Virus record (IMG/VR): IMGVR_UViG_3300020438_000084
Span: 1 to 41,597 of that record
DNA: 41,597 bases
Origin: a virus
Reading direction: 5' to 3' (one strand)
Shown here: piece after piece, positions 30,451-37,225 of the stretch
Layout of the letters: every line of letters begins with the position of its first letter
How positions within the stretch are numbered: position 1 is the stretch's first letter
Position numbers and translations under genes: made by a program
The notes under the pieces: model-generated
Told to the model about the DNA's origin: nothing
Databases searched by the model: none
What the model saw: the letters and a program-made list of their open reading frames with translations, nothing else

Positions 30451-31251
30451 TTATTCAGCATTTTGTGCTTCAGTGTATAACCAACCTACGTTTTGGCTTT
30501 GATCTAAACTGTAAAACAATTTATCCATTTTACCACCTCTTCGGTTTTTACTAAATGAAATGTATCTTCCGCCATCTTGGAATCTCATTTCAGCCATACC
30601 TGTAAGCATGTGCTTGAATCTATTTGAACCTGCAAAATTACCTGTTTTAGTAACTTGCTGAATTATCATAAATGTTGTATTTTTCTTACTTTGATTTTCA
30701 GCTTTATTATGCTTTTCTAGTAAGTTTAATACTTTAGTTTCAGCATTTTTCATAGTACCACCATGAAAATCTACTATATTAACACAAACTTCAGCCATTG
30801 AATCAATCAATACTACATCCCAACCTTGAGCTAGAACACTTGTTAATACAATTACAGGATCTTTTTCAATGTAATCACCCATAAATAAAATATCTAATGA
30901 ACCAAATTTAGGGAATCTTTTTACATATCCATATAAATCAATACTAGTCATTTCACCTGAAATGAATAAACATTTTTGACCTTTTGCTTGTAAATCAGCT
31001 AACATATCTAATAATACTGTTGATTTACCAACTCCTGGATCACCTATAAAGGCAAAATTTGTACCTTTCATTAAACCACCTTCACCTGAAAGTAGTGAAT
31101 CAATTTTTTTACCTGTTCTCATTGGCACAAACAAATTATCATCAAATTTGATATTATCCATTTTTACCAATTCAGGCTTCCACCTTTTAACTTCTACATT
31201 TCCAATTACTTCATTTTTTCTTGGACGACCTCTTTTTACTTGTGTTTTCAT
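30451..31251 (-). CDS. RecA/RadA-like ATPase with AT-hook-like N-terminus
   Basis: A 266-aa P-loop ATPase of the RecA/DnaB/RadA class: Walker A GDPGVGKST (residues 70-78), a strand ending ISGEMTS near 98-103 in the place of the catalytic Glu region, Walker B VVLIDS (146-151), and a Gln after the next strand (MIIQQVTKTG). It lacks the Zn finger and protease-like domain of RadA, so it is a single ATPase core, as in many phage recombination or helicase proteins. The N-terminus (KRGRPRK) is an AT-hook, unusual for this family. Probable role in phage DNA recombination or replication. Confidence 0.78.
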   Translation of the reverse strand: MKTQVKRGRPRKNEVIGNVEVKRWKPELVKMDNIKFDDNLFVPMRTGKKIDSLLSGEGGLMKGTNFAFIGDPGVGKSTVLLDMLADLQAKGQKCLFISGEMTSIDLYGYVKRFPKFGSLDILFMGDYIEKDPVIVLTSVLAQGWDVVLIDSMAEVCVNIVDFHGGTMKNAETKVLNLLEKHNKAENQSKKNTTFMIIQQVTKTGNFAGSNRFKHMLTGMAEMRFQDGGRYISFSKNRRGGKMDKLFYSLDQSQNVGWLYTEAQNAE

Positions 31252-31289
31252 AACCTTATTTTTAATTTTACCTTAACTTTCTAACACCA

Positions 31290-31321
31290 TAAATATACGA
31301 ACAATATTTGCGGTATCCAAG
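31290..31321 (-). promoter_or_regulatory. Class-1 promoter for the RecA-like gene
   Basis: CTTG, spacer GATACCGCAAATATTGTTCG (20 bp), TATATTTA. No palindrome; upstream there is a diverged box (GAAGATTTCC) overlapping the end of the transglycosylase gene. Confidence 0.8.
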
Positions 31322-31324
31322 TAT

Positions 31325-31813
31325 TTACGCGGAAATCTTCAAGGCTTTTTGCACTTTTTTCCAATAATGTAATGTGGCTTTACGTTTATACCCTTTGGGT
31401 CCTCCATTCCAACAACGAGATATAATTTCATCACTATCATCTTTATGATGGAAATCTCTCCATATAATAAACATTTCAATTGATTTTTCTCTACTGTATC
31501 TGTCTTTATTTTTGTAGCGTTTATCTTTACCTAATATTGCTAGTATGCGATTAACTTCTCTAACCATTATAGGTCTAATTTGCAAAACACCTACTGAAGG
31601 AATTATTAAGTGTAAATCACCTAGACATTTTTCCTTACCTCTACTTTCAACTTGGATTAAGGCTTCTATTAATTTTTGTTTTTGATTTTCAATTACAGGT
31701 TGTTCTATAACTTCAATTTCAACAAGATCAGGTAAACAATCTTCTTCAATTGGTGCAGAACTATCAATTCCTAGCATTGCTAGGATGATAAATCCCCAAT
31801 ATAACTTTTCCAT
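31325..31813 (-). CDS. Lytic transglycosylase-like (lysozyme-fold) protein
   Basis: A 162-aa protein with an N-terminal hydrophobic segment (MEKLYWGFIILAMLGIDSSA), probably a signal peptide or anchor. The core shows Glu56 in ALIQVESRGK, then GVLQIRPIMVREVNRI near 75-90, and CWNGGPKGYKRKATLHYWKK near the end. The order E-S-x-G, G-x-x-Q-I, W-N-G-G is that of SLT-type transglycosylases that cut peptidoglycan glycan strands; the usual G-L-(M/F)-Q is replaced by G-V-L-Q-I. It would act in the periplasm, at lysis or entry. Confidence 0.68.
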   Translation of the reverse strand: MEKLYWGFIILAMLGIDSSAPIEEDCLPDLVEIEVIEQPVIENQKQKLIEALIQVESRGKEKCLGDLHLIIPSVGVLQIRPIMVREVNRILAILGKDKRYKNKDRYSREKSIEMFIIWRDFHHKDDSDEIISRCWNGGPKGYKRKATLHYWKKVQKALKISA

Positions 31814-31819
31814 TATTTT

Positions 31820-32224
31820 TTAATTTTGATTCTTTTTCCACTGCGGATATAGTGCTGGGTGTCCAAATTGGTTTTCTTTTAAATACTCAACACAATCTTC
31901 ATGATCAGCTTTAATCCATTCTGCTCTTTGAGTAATACCTTTAGCGAACAATTCAGCACCAAAATATCTATTCATTTCCTCTGCATTTTTTTGTTCTTCA
32001 ACCATGTAACTCATTTCTCCAGTTGTTCTAGAACTGAACATATCAATTGTTGTTTCATTCCATGTTGCTACCATATGTGGAACCATTTTACCTCTATCGT
32101 TCTCGATCTGTTCTACCATTATTGAAACAGGAAAATCAATACCCTTACCTGGTGTCATTAAACCATACTTAGTTAATTCATCTTGAACTATCTTTACTGC
32201 TTTTTTAATTTCTACTTTATTCAT
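31820..32224 (-). CDS. Hypothetical protein, 134 aa
   Basis: Starts MNKVEIKKAVKIVQDELTKY. The 33 codons open upstream are translated promoter and leader DNA and the tail of the previous unit. The chain includes PVSIMVEQIENDRGKMVPHM and MNRYFGAELFAKGITQRAEW. No family recognised. It precedes the transglycosylase-like gene by 6 bp. Confidence 0.6.
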   Translation of the reverse strand: MNKVEIKKAVKIVQDELTKYGLMTPGKGIDFPVSIMVEQIENDRGKMVPHMVATWNETTIDMFSSRTTGEMSYMVEEQKNAEEMNRYFGAELFAKGITQRAEWIKADHEDCVEYLKENQFGHPALYPQWKKNQN

Positions 32225-32252
32225 AACCTTTATTATTTTTTTATTTACGCCG

Positions 32253-32284
32253 TAAATATACGAACCCTTCCTGTGGTATCCAAG
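32253..32284 (-). promoter_or_regulatory. Class-1 promoter with operator-like palindrome
   Basis: CTTG, spacer GATACCACAGGAAGGGTTCG (20 bp), TATATTTA, palindrome ATTTACGGCGTAAAT (32244-32258), upstream box GAAGGCTTCC (32294-32303). Confidence 0.82.
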
Positions 32285-32309
32285 CATTTGAGTGGAAGCC
32301 TTCAAAATT

Positions 32310-32474
32310 TTATTCACTAGCATACTCGTGAGGATACGCTGTAAGTTTTATGTATTCTAATAATAAATAATCTTTGCTTAAATATTGTGGGGGATTTCTG
32401 TAGGATGTAATCTTCCTACTAGTATTGCAATTAGTGAAAAATAATGTTAATATTACTATTATCATTTTTTTCAT
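32310..32474 (-). CDS. Small lipoprotein, 54 aa
   Basis: Frame MKKMIIVILTLFFTNC, a lipoprotein leader with Cys16, then a short mature part (NTSRKITSYRNPPQYLSKDY ... YPHEYASE). It overlaps the 46-aa gene upstream as ATGA. Likely outer-membrane or periplasmic; function unknown. Confidence 0.55.
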   Translation of the reverse strand: MKKMIIVILTLFFTNCNTSRKITSYRNPPQYLSKDYLLLEYIKLTAYPHEYASE

Positions 32475-32611
32475 TTTTTCACATTAGAATTATTTTTTCT
32501 TTTACCTCGTTTATTTCCTTTAATTTCTTTACCTTCAAATCTGAATTTTTCAGCTACTATGGCTTGATAAATTGGACTCATATGTTCTTCACAATAATAT
32601 CTACCTTTCAT
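32471..32611 (-). CDS. Small basic protein, 46 aa
   Basis: Frame MKGRYYCEEHMSPIYQAIVA, then EKFRFEGKEIKGNKRGKRKN and NSNVKK. One Cys-x-x-His pair (C7, H10) and a very basic tail; nucleic-acid binding is plausible. ATGA overlaps at both ends show tight coupling with the SWIM-protein and lipoprotein genes. Confidence 0.52.
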   Translation of the reverse strand: MKGRYYCEEHMSPIYQAIVAEKFRFEGKEIKGNKRGKRKNNSNVKK

Positions 32612-33048
32612 TTTTTCATTTTTAGTTCCATTGCTTTAATGTGTTTACACCTTCTATCCTTTGATCTCCAAACCCCAGGACAAGTGCAATGGTACTTTCC
32701 TGAATCAGGATAATACTTAGTTGTATACTCAATATCTGAAGAACTACTAGTATTAATTTCTACTATTGGTTGTGATCTTTTTTTCTTTTTAGGTTTAATC
32801 CACCTTATATCATCAAATGTAGTTTCAGGATGAACTTTTTTCTCTCCTGGGATTATATATTTTTCACCATTTATAATTTGCATTGATGGTGCCATATAGG
32901 GATGATGGTATTCATACCTAAATCTTTGTACATTAACAAATGTACCTAATCCTCTACATAAAAATGAATATTGTGAAGTTGGACTATGAACTATTCTAGT
33001 TCTTGTAATCCCATATTTGTTTAAATTTTGAAATTTGAATAATGCCAT
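32608..33048 (-). CDS. SWIM-type zinc-finger protein, 146 aa
   Basis: The C-terminal segment SGKYHCTCPGVWRSKDRRCK then HIKAMELKMKK has C121-x-C123 ... C134-x-H136, the CxC-n-CxH pattern of SWIM zinc fingers. A Lys/Ser-rich linker (KKKKRSQPIVEINTSSSSDI) joins it to an aromatic N-terminal domain (FRYEYHHPYMAPSMQIINGE). SWIM motifs bind DNA or protein; a regulatory or DNA-binding role is inferred. Second gene of a four-gene cassette. Confidence 0.68.
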   Translation of the reverse strand: MALFKFQNLNKYGITRTRIVHSPTSQYSFLCRGLGTFVNVQRFRYEYHHPYMAPSMQIINGEKYIIPGEKKVHPETTFDDIRWIKPKKKKRSQPIVEINTSSSSDIEYTTKYYPDSGKYHCTCPGVWRSKDRRCKHIKAMELKMKK

Positions 33049-33054
33049 ATTAAT

Positions 33055-33297
33055 TTACTTACTAAATGTTCTATTTATTTCTATTATTGCCTTATCAATT
33101 GCTGCCCCATACCCTAAATAATATGATACTGCTTTTCCATTTTGGTAATCTGCCTGAGTAATATCATCTCCTAATCCTTTTAAAAGACGTGGATGTAAAT
33201 CAATTAACCCATCAGCCATATCAAGCATTGATTGTCTTTGTTTTTCTAAATGTTGTATTAATCTTCCTATTTGTGCACTCTTTTCAACTGAATTCAT
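33055..33297 (-). CDS. Small helical protein, 80 aa
   Basis: MNSVEKSAQIGRLIQHLEKQ, then GLIDLHPRLLKGLGDDITQA, with GAAIDKAIIEINRTF at the end. Helical; no recognised family. First gene of the cassette driven by 33337-33368. Confidence 0.57.
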   Translation of the reverse strand: MNSVEKSAQIGRLIQHLEKQRQSMLDMADGLIDLHPRLLKGLGDDITQADYQNGKAVSYYLGYGAAIDKAIIEINRTFSK

Positions 33298-33336
33298 AAC
33301 CTTTATTTTTTAATTATACCTTAATTTTTCAATACC

Positions 33337-33368
33337 TAAATATACGAACCCTATCTCAGGTATCCAAA
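33337..33368 (-). promoter_or_regulatory. Class-1 promoter
   Basis: TTTG, spacer GATACCTGAGATAGGGTTCG (20 bp), TATATTTA; identical spacer to 29765-29796. Confidence 0.82.
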
Positions 33369-33373
33369 TATTT

Positions 33374-33751
33374 TCATGCAAATCTCCACCATTCTTCTTC
33401 TGATTTTAATGCTTCTAGTTCAAGAGGACTATTTTGGTAAGTGTAACCTTGATCAATATATTTTTGAAATAATTCCTCAGGTTGTTTGTAATGAGTATAT
33501 TCATGAACTACATTTCTAATTACCTCTTCCATATTAGGAATGTAATCTGAGAATAATTGTATTTCATTACTTTCTCTATTATATCTACCAGTTGGCTCCT
33601 CTTCACCTTCTGCCTCTTCTTCTCCAGTTAGAGCAACATAAACATTTCTGTATACTTTTATTGTGGGAATTGATTGTTTACCTTTGCCAAAATATTTTAT
33701 TATTTTAGGATAGGCTTCATTTGCTATATCTAAAATTTGTTTTGGATCCAT
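33374..33751 (-). CDS. Small HExxH metallopeptidase-like protein
   Basis: A 125-aa protein with HEYTH (H83, E84, H87) after an R-N-V-V helix: VIRNVVHEYTHYKQPEELFQ, the zincin motif. A Glu in the next helix (PLELEALKSEEEWW, E111 or E113) could be the third zinc ligand. The N-terminal part (IKVYRNVYVALTGEEEAEGE) includes an acidic loop. No signal peptide. Might trim phage or host proteins. It follows the 152-aa gene by one base, so both come from the class-2 element at 34231. Confidence 0.66.
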   Translation of the reverse strand: MDPKQILDIANEAYPKIIKYFGKGKQSIPTIKVYRNVYVALTGEEEAEGEEEPTGRYNRESNEIQLFSDYIPNMEEVIRNVVHEYTHYKQPEELFQKYIDQGYTYQNSPLELEALKSEEEWWRFA

Positions 33752-33752
33752 T

Positions 33753-34211
33753 CTAGTATTTAGTCCAATCTAATTGGTTTATTTTATCTGTATGGTATCT
33801 CTGTGCTGCTGTATATTCTTCATCTGTGTATAACTCCTCATCTGTTTCTTCATCATACTCTTCAAAATTCATAGCACTTAATAAACCATCTACATCAGTT
33901 AAACCTGTAAAAAATGAACCACTACTTTGGTTAGGTAATTTATTATCTTCTTGGCTCTTAACCCAATCTATAAAATATTTAATATCAGATCCAGTAATTA
34001 TAGATTTTTTCTGTAATTGAATTAAATCATAAGTTAAATCTTCCCAATTTTGATTTGCAGGTGTTGATTTTTGATACGCTAATAATTCTTTAGCCATTTC
34101 AACATTTAAATCAAGCTCACGCTTCCACTCTTCTTCAGTGTATTTTTTCTTAGTGTAATCTTCTGTTAGCTTGTTTTCAGCTAAATATTTTTTTAAATCA
34201 AAATCTTCCAT
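33753..34211 (-). CDS. Acidic protein, 152 aa
   Basis: Starts MEDFDLKKYLAENKLTEDYT; an upstream ATG exists (21 codons earlier), but it lies beyond the class-2 element and the conserved M-E-D-F-D-L-K-K-Y-L-A-E-N-K-L opening is usual for T4-type late phage proteins. The C-terminal half (AMNFEEYDEETDEELYTDEE) is acidic. Many virion proteins of such phages begin with this 'F-x-L-K-K-x-L-x-E-N-K-L' helix; a late protein is likely. Confidence 0.62.
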   Translation of the reverse strand: MEDFDLKKYLAENKLTEDYTKKKYTEEEWKRELDLNVEMAKELLAYQKSTPANQNWEDLTYDLIQLQKKSIITGSDIKYFIDWVKSQEDNKLPNQSSGSFFTGLTDVDGLLSAMNFEEYDEETDEELYTDEEYTAAQRYHTDKINQLDWTKY

Positions 34212-34230
34212 TTTATTTTTTTTATTGTGT

Positions 34231-34240
34231 TTATAAATAT
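34231..34240 (-). promoter_or_regulatory. Class-2 (late-type) promoter candidate ATATTTATAA
   Basis: Minus-strand ATATTTATAA, 19 bases upstream of the corrected ATG at 34211. It would drive the acidic protein and the HExxH protein. Confidence 0.5.
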
Positions 34241-34242
34241 GG

Positions 34243-34407
34243 TTAAAAGTATACTCTACAATTTTCGTATGCATTTTTCGCAGCTTGCTCTTCAGCTAAT
34301 ATGTTATATGCTTCATCAGCTGTAATACAAATTTCTTCTGTACCATTCCAAGCAATTGCACATTCATCCCCTGTTAATTCATCTTTGAAAAATCTTAATA
34401 CTTGCAT
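34243..34407 (-). CDS. Small acidic protein, 54 aa
   Basis: Frame MQVLRFFKDELTGDECAIAW ... AYENCRVYF. Contains three Cys (C16, C27, C50). It begins with AAAGGTTATG behind the class-1 promoter at 34432-34463. No family recognised. Confidence 0.58.
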   Translation of the reverse strand: MQVLRFFKDELTGDECAIAWNGTEEICITADEAYNILAEEQAAKNAYENCRVYF

Positions 34408-34431
34408 AACCTTTATTTTTTTAATTATACC

Positions 34432-34463
34432 TAAATATACGAAAGGGCTTTCGCCCCTCCAAA
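34432..34463 (-). promoter_or_regulatory. Class-1 promoter with hairpin spacer
   Basis: TTTG, spacer GAGGGGCGAAAGCCCTTTCG (20 bp), TATATTTA. The spacer holds a perfect GGGC-GAAA-GCCC hairpin instead of the usual GATACC-core, while length and TTCG are kept. Confidence 0.8.
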
Positions 34464-34485
34464 TATTTGCGCAGAAGTCTTTAAA

Positions 34486-35292
34486 TTACTTTACGTACTC
34501 TAAAGCCAATTCAAACAAATCTTTATTGATTTTTTGATCTTGTTTGAAATTTTTAATTTGTCTAGCTTTTCTAGTTTTACCAGCAGCTATATATTCAAAA
34601 TCACCTTCAATGATTTTTTCTTGAACTACATTAAACACACTCCAAAGATCCTTACCATTATCTTCTTTACGAACAGGCTTTAAAAGATCTTTAAAATCAA
34701 TTTTAATTCTTTTTAGCTCCTTTTCTGGGAATCTAGTTGAAATTGCTTTTTTAGCAAAACTAACAGCTTCATTTTGACCAAGCTCAGTTGCTTGCATTTT
34801 ATTCATTGATTCAACTGTTAATGGTAATTTTGAAACCATTTCTTTAATTTTAACTTGAAGCTCTTCAAACGAATAACCCATATGTCTCATTTTAACATCT
34901 TCAAATGTTGAAGTTGAAACAACTAACCCATTTTCACAAATCATTCTAAATAATCCTGCAGTAAATGTAAATGCATTTTTACCATCATGGCTATTTGTTA
35001 ATAATACTTGTGGAAAAACTGTATCATCATTTTTACCATTAATGACAACATCAGGATTTCTAAATACTACTAAATGCTTTTGGTAACCTTTAGTACTATT
35101 TTTTCTAGCTTTAACCGCTTTAGCGTCAACAACTTTCCAACCTAATAATTCCATATCATCTATGACTTTACTAGTAGGAATATGTGTATAATGCTTTGAT
35201 ACTTCATTTGAAGCTTTGTCTGCAAAAATTACAGGACATACTTCTTTTAACTCACTTTTACTTAAATACTCACTTTTTTCGAAATCTAACAT
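34486..35292 (-). CDS. DUF932 family protein, 268 aa
   Basis: Typical DUF932 phage/plasmid-like protein: LLTNSHDGKNAFTFTAGLFR followed by MICENGLVV (residues 97-125) matches the family core 'S-H-D-G-S-x-A-F ... F-R-x-x-C-x-N-G-L-V'. DUF932 proteins are frequent in phages and plasmids, with unknown function. The upstream 21 codons of the open frame are promoter DNA; the ATG after AAAAGTTATG is used. Own class-1 promoter. Confidence 0.8.
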   Translation of the reverse strand: MLDFEKSEYLSKSELKEVCPVIFADKASNEVSKHYTHIPTSKVIDDMELLGWKVVDAKAVKARKNSTKGYQKHLVVFRNPDVVINGKNDDTVFPQVLLTNSHDGKNAFTFTAGLFRMICENGLVVSTSTFEDVKMRHMGYSFEELQVKIKEMVSKLPLTVESMNKMQATELGQNEAVSFAKKAISTRFPEKELKRIKIDFKDLLKPVRKEDNGKDLWSVFNVVQEKIIEGDFEYIAAGKTRKARQIKNFKQDQKINKDLFELALEYVK

Positions 35293-35320
35293 AACTTTTA
35301 TTATTTTTTTATTTACGCCG

Positions 35321-35352
35321 TAAATATACGAACCCTTCTTCAGGCATCCAAG
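35321..35352 (-). promoter_or_regulatory. Class-1 promoter with operator-like palindrome
   Basis: CTTG, spacer GATGCCTGAAGAAGGGTTCG (20 bp), TATATTTA, palindrome ATTTACGGCGTAAAT (35312-35326), upstream box AAAGGCTTCC (35362-35371). Confidence 0.82.
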
Positions 35353-35386
35353 CACTTCACCGGAAGCCTTTAAAGAAAGTTTATAA

Positions 35387-35599
35387 TTATTCTAAGTAAC
35401 CTGATTCTTTCATTTTATCTAAGAGTGAATTTTGGAATTTAGTAAAATCAGCTTTTTCTTCCATTATTCTAGATTGAGCTTCCATAAAACCATATTGGTA
35501 AGACCACATCATTAAATGTGTAAGCCTTTCTAATTCTAGAGCTGCTTCTTCTTTATTTACGTCAATTTTTCTAAGGTGGGGGTTTTTCTTTTCTTCCAT
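35387..35599 (-). CDS. Small protein, 70 aa
   Basis: MEEKKNPHLRKIDVNKEEAA, then LELERLTHLMMWSYQYGFME: helical, charged, with methionine- and aromatic-rich middle. A class-2 element (TTATTTATAA) lies just upstream. No family recognised. Confidence 0.57.
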   Translation of the reverse strand: MEEKKNPHLRKIDVNKEEAALELERLTHLMMWSYQYGFMEAQSRIMEEKADFTKFQNSLLDKMKESGYLE

Positions 35600-35611
35600 T
35601 TTGATTTTTGT

Positions 35612-35621
35612 TTATAAATAA
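35612..35621 (-). promoter_or_regulatory. Class-2 (late-type) promoter candidate, one mismatch
   Basis: Minus strand TTATTTATAA, 12 bases upstream of the ATG at 35599. One base differs from the ATATTTATAA form. Confidence 0.4.
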
Positions 35622-35629
35622 TAAAAAGA

Positions 35630-35965
35630 TTAATCTACATAACTTCTAGTAGGAAATTTTAATTTGTGGTGAGGTGGAATTAACAATTTAGCCATAGCAT
35701 TTGTTAATTTATTCATAGATTCTACATATTCTTTTAATGTATATGTTTCACCTTCTTTTCCTTGAGGTACGTGTTTTTCTCTTAAGATACTTCTCAATAA
35801 ATGGGGAACTGTTGTGTAATAACCATCTGTTTTTTGGTTTTCTGCTATTACTTTTAAAAAAGTACTAGTTGATGAATCAAAGTGGATTTCATAGGGTAAA
35901 ATTAATTCATCTTTAATTAAACAATATCTTGATTTTGATCCTGCGGGTCTTCCTTTTCTTGGCAT
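35630..35965 (-). CDS. Basic protein with AT-hook-like N-terminus, 111 aa
   Basis: MPRKGRPAGSKSRYCLIKDE has the K-G-R-P core of AT-hooks with basic flanks. The remainder (FDSSTSTFLKVIAENQKTDG and VESMNKLTNAMAKLLIPPHH) is not recognised. Last gene of the operon started by the promoter at 37458-37489. DNA binding is inferred from the N-terminus only. Confidence 0.58.
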   Translation of the reverse strand: MPRKGRPAGSKSRYCLIKDELILPYEIHFDSSTSTFLKVIAENQKTDGYYTTVPHLLRSILREKHVPQGKEGETYTLKEYVESMNKLTNAMAKLLIPPHHKLKFPTRSYVD

Positions 35966-35968
35966 AAC

Positions 35969-36313
35969 TTATTTGTTTTTATGGTTTTTTAATGTTTCGA
36001 TTTGATCTCTATATTTAACTGCTGCCTCATAATCTTCATTATAAATTGCATTTTTTAATAATTCTTCTAACTTTTCTAATTCTGGTTGTTGTGGTTGAGT
36101 TTCGTGGGTATTGTCTATAATGTAAAAATGGATAGTTTTTTCATCATTGATTTCTTCTTTAGGTTTATAATGATATTTATAGGACATTTCAGTTGAATTG
36201 TCTTTTAACCTTTTTAAAGTTTTCTTTAATTTGTATGCTGTAATTGCTTTTTCAAGGAAATACCCTGAAAGGATACTAATTAAGATAAGTGTAAGTATAA
36301 TTAAATTAAACAT
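35969..36313 (-). CDS. Membrane-anchored protein with a UVR-like motif, 114 aa
   Basis: N-terminal hydrophobic helix (MFNLIILTLILISILSGYFL), a basic coiled region, then C-terminal LEKLEELLKNAIYNEDYEAA and VKYRDQIETLKNH, which matches the UVR motif of UvrB/UvrC and McsA: L-x-x-x-L-x-x-A-I-x-x-E-D-Y-E-x-A-x-x-x-R-D-x-I. UVR motifs mediate protein-protein contact; anchoring one to the membrane is unusual. It might recruit a host repair or Clp-adaptor protein. Confidence 0.62.
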   Translation of the reverse strand: MFNLIILTLILISILSGYFLEKAITAYKLKKTLKRLKDNSTEMSYKYHYKPKEEINDEKTIHFYIIDNTHETQPQQPELEKLEELLKNAIYNEDYEAAVKYRDQIETLKNHKNK

Positions 36314-36316
36314 GTT

Positions 36317-36703
36317 TTATATCCATTTATTTTTTTTAAAATAAAAATACATTCCAATTGCTGTTCCTACTGTTAGAATAGTAAATATCCAAAACCCATG
36401 ATGGTTATTTAAAAATGGAACATCATCAAAGTTCATCCCAAAAATTCCGGTATAGAACGATAAGGGTAAAAATATGGTAGACCATATAGTAAGCAAATTT
36501 AAGCGCTTATTTAGCAAGTCATTATGTTGTTTATCCAACATTGCTTCTAATACTAAAAACAATTCTAGTAAGTCCTTTTGGAATGGTTTATTTTCAATTA
36601 ATTCTTTTTTCAATGTATAAAATTCCTTAACATCAACATCTTTACCTGCAAAAATTGTTGCCTCTATTTTTTCTATTTTTTTTATTAATTGCTCTCTTTC
36701 CAT
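36317..36703 (-). CDS. CorA-like protein lacking most of the cytoplasmic domain
   Basis: A 128-aa protein with two transmembrane helices at the C-terminus: LTIWSTIFLPLSFYTGIFGM then WIFTILTVGTAIGMYFYFKK, with the CorA signature GMN (residues 89-91) after the first helix and the K-x-K-x-K-W tail. Before it comes a coiled coil (LEAMLDKQHNDLLNKRLNLL), the stalk helix. Full CorA is about 300 aa, so the large N-terminal domain is absent. The frame is open 24 codons further, but that stretch overlaps the upstream gene. It could form a Mg channel or act on the host's CorA. Confidence 0.75.
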   Translation of the reverse strand: MEREQLIKKIEKIEATIFAGKDVDVKEFYTLKKELIENKPFQKDLLELFLVLEAMLDKQHNDLLNKRLNLLTIWSTIFLPLSFYTGIFGMNFDDVPFLNNHHGFWIFTILTVGTAIGMYFYFKKNKWI

Positions 36704-36999
36704 AAATCTAAAGTCCAAAGTAATGATTCTATAAAATATAAAATACCAACTAACATCATTCCATAATGAGTCCAAACACCTTGATGACCATAAGTTAAAT
36801 CTTGGTAGATTGAAGGTATAGCTGATCCCATTATTGAAATGCTAAATAGCAATTTAACCCACTTATTATTTAGTGTTCTTTGAAGTATAGTTTTTGGTTT
36901 TGGTTTTAACCTTTTAACTAACCATTTATAATCAGGGTGATTTTTGGTTGCTAGTAACCTAAAGGAAATTTCATCTGCTAATTTAATGATTTTTTTCAT
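36685..36999 (-). CDS. Membrane protein, 104 aa
   Basis: A basic N-terminus (YKWLVKRLKPKPKTILQRTL) and two hydrophobic segments (WVKLLFSISIMGSAIPSIYQ, HYGMMLVGILYFIESLLWTL). It overlaps the CorA-like gene by 19 bases and the 75-aa gene by 4 (ATGA-type). Function unknown; co-expression with the CorA-like protein suggests a membrane task. Confidence 0.6.
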   Translation of the reverse strand: MKKIIKLADEISFRLLATKNHPDYKWLVKRLKPKPKTILQRTLNNKWVKLLFSISIMGSAIPSIYQDLTYGHQGVWTHYGMMLVGILYFIESLLWTLDLWKESN

Positions 37000-37223
37000 A
37001 TGAACTGTTTATTTGCTTCAATACTATTTAATTGATACCTAATAAATTCACTATCACCATTTAAAATTTCTTCTAAATAGTCTCCAATTTCTTGTTTAAT
37101 TTCTTGTTTAGCAGTTTTAATTGCTCTTTCTAAATAACCATCATGGTATGGATCAACATTTGAATCTGAGTTTTGTAACCAATCTGATAATATTCTTAAT
37201 TTTTGATCTGTTGTATATTCCAT
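36996..37223 (-). CDS. Small acidic protein, 75 aa
   Basis: MEYTTDQKLRILSDWLQNSD, then PYHDGYLERAIKTAKQEIKQ and EIGDYLEEILNGDSEFIRYQ. Helical, no recognised family. In the operon from 37441 down to 35630. Confidence 0.57.
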   Translation of the reverse strand: MEYTTDQKLRILSDWLQNSDSNVDPYHDGYLERAIKTAKQEIKQEIGDYLEEILNGDSEFIRYQLNSIEANKQFI

Positions 37224-37225
37224 TT

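Noticed and set aside
33753-34274. Upstream start MHTKIVEYTF for the acidic protein
   Set aside because: This start lies upstream of the class-2 promoter element, and the ATG at 34211 gives the usual N-terminal helix of such late proteins.
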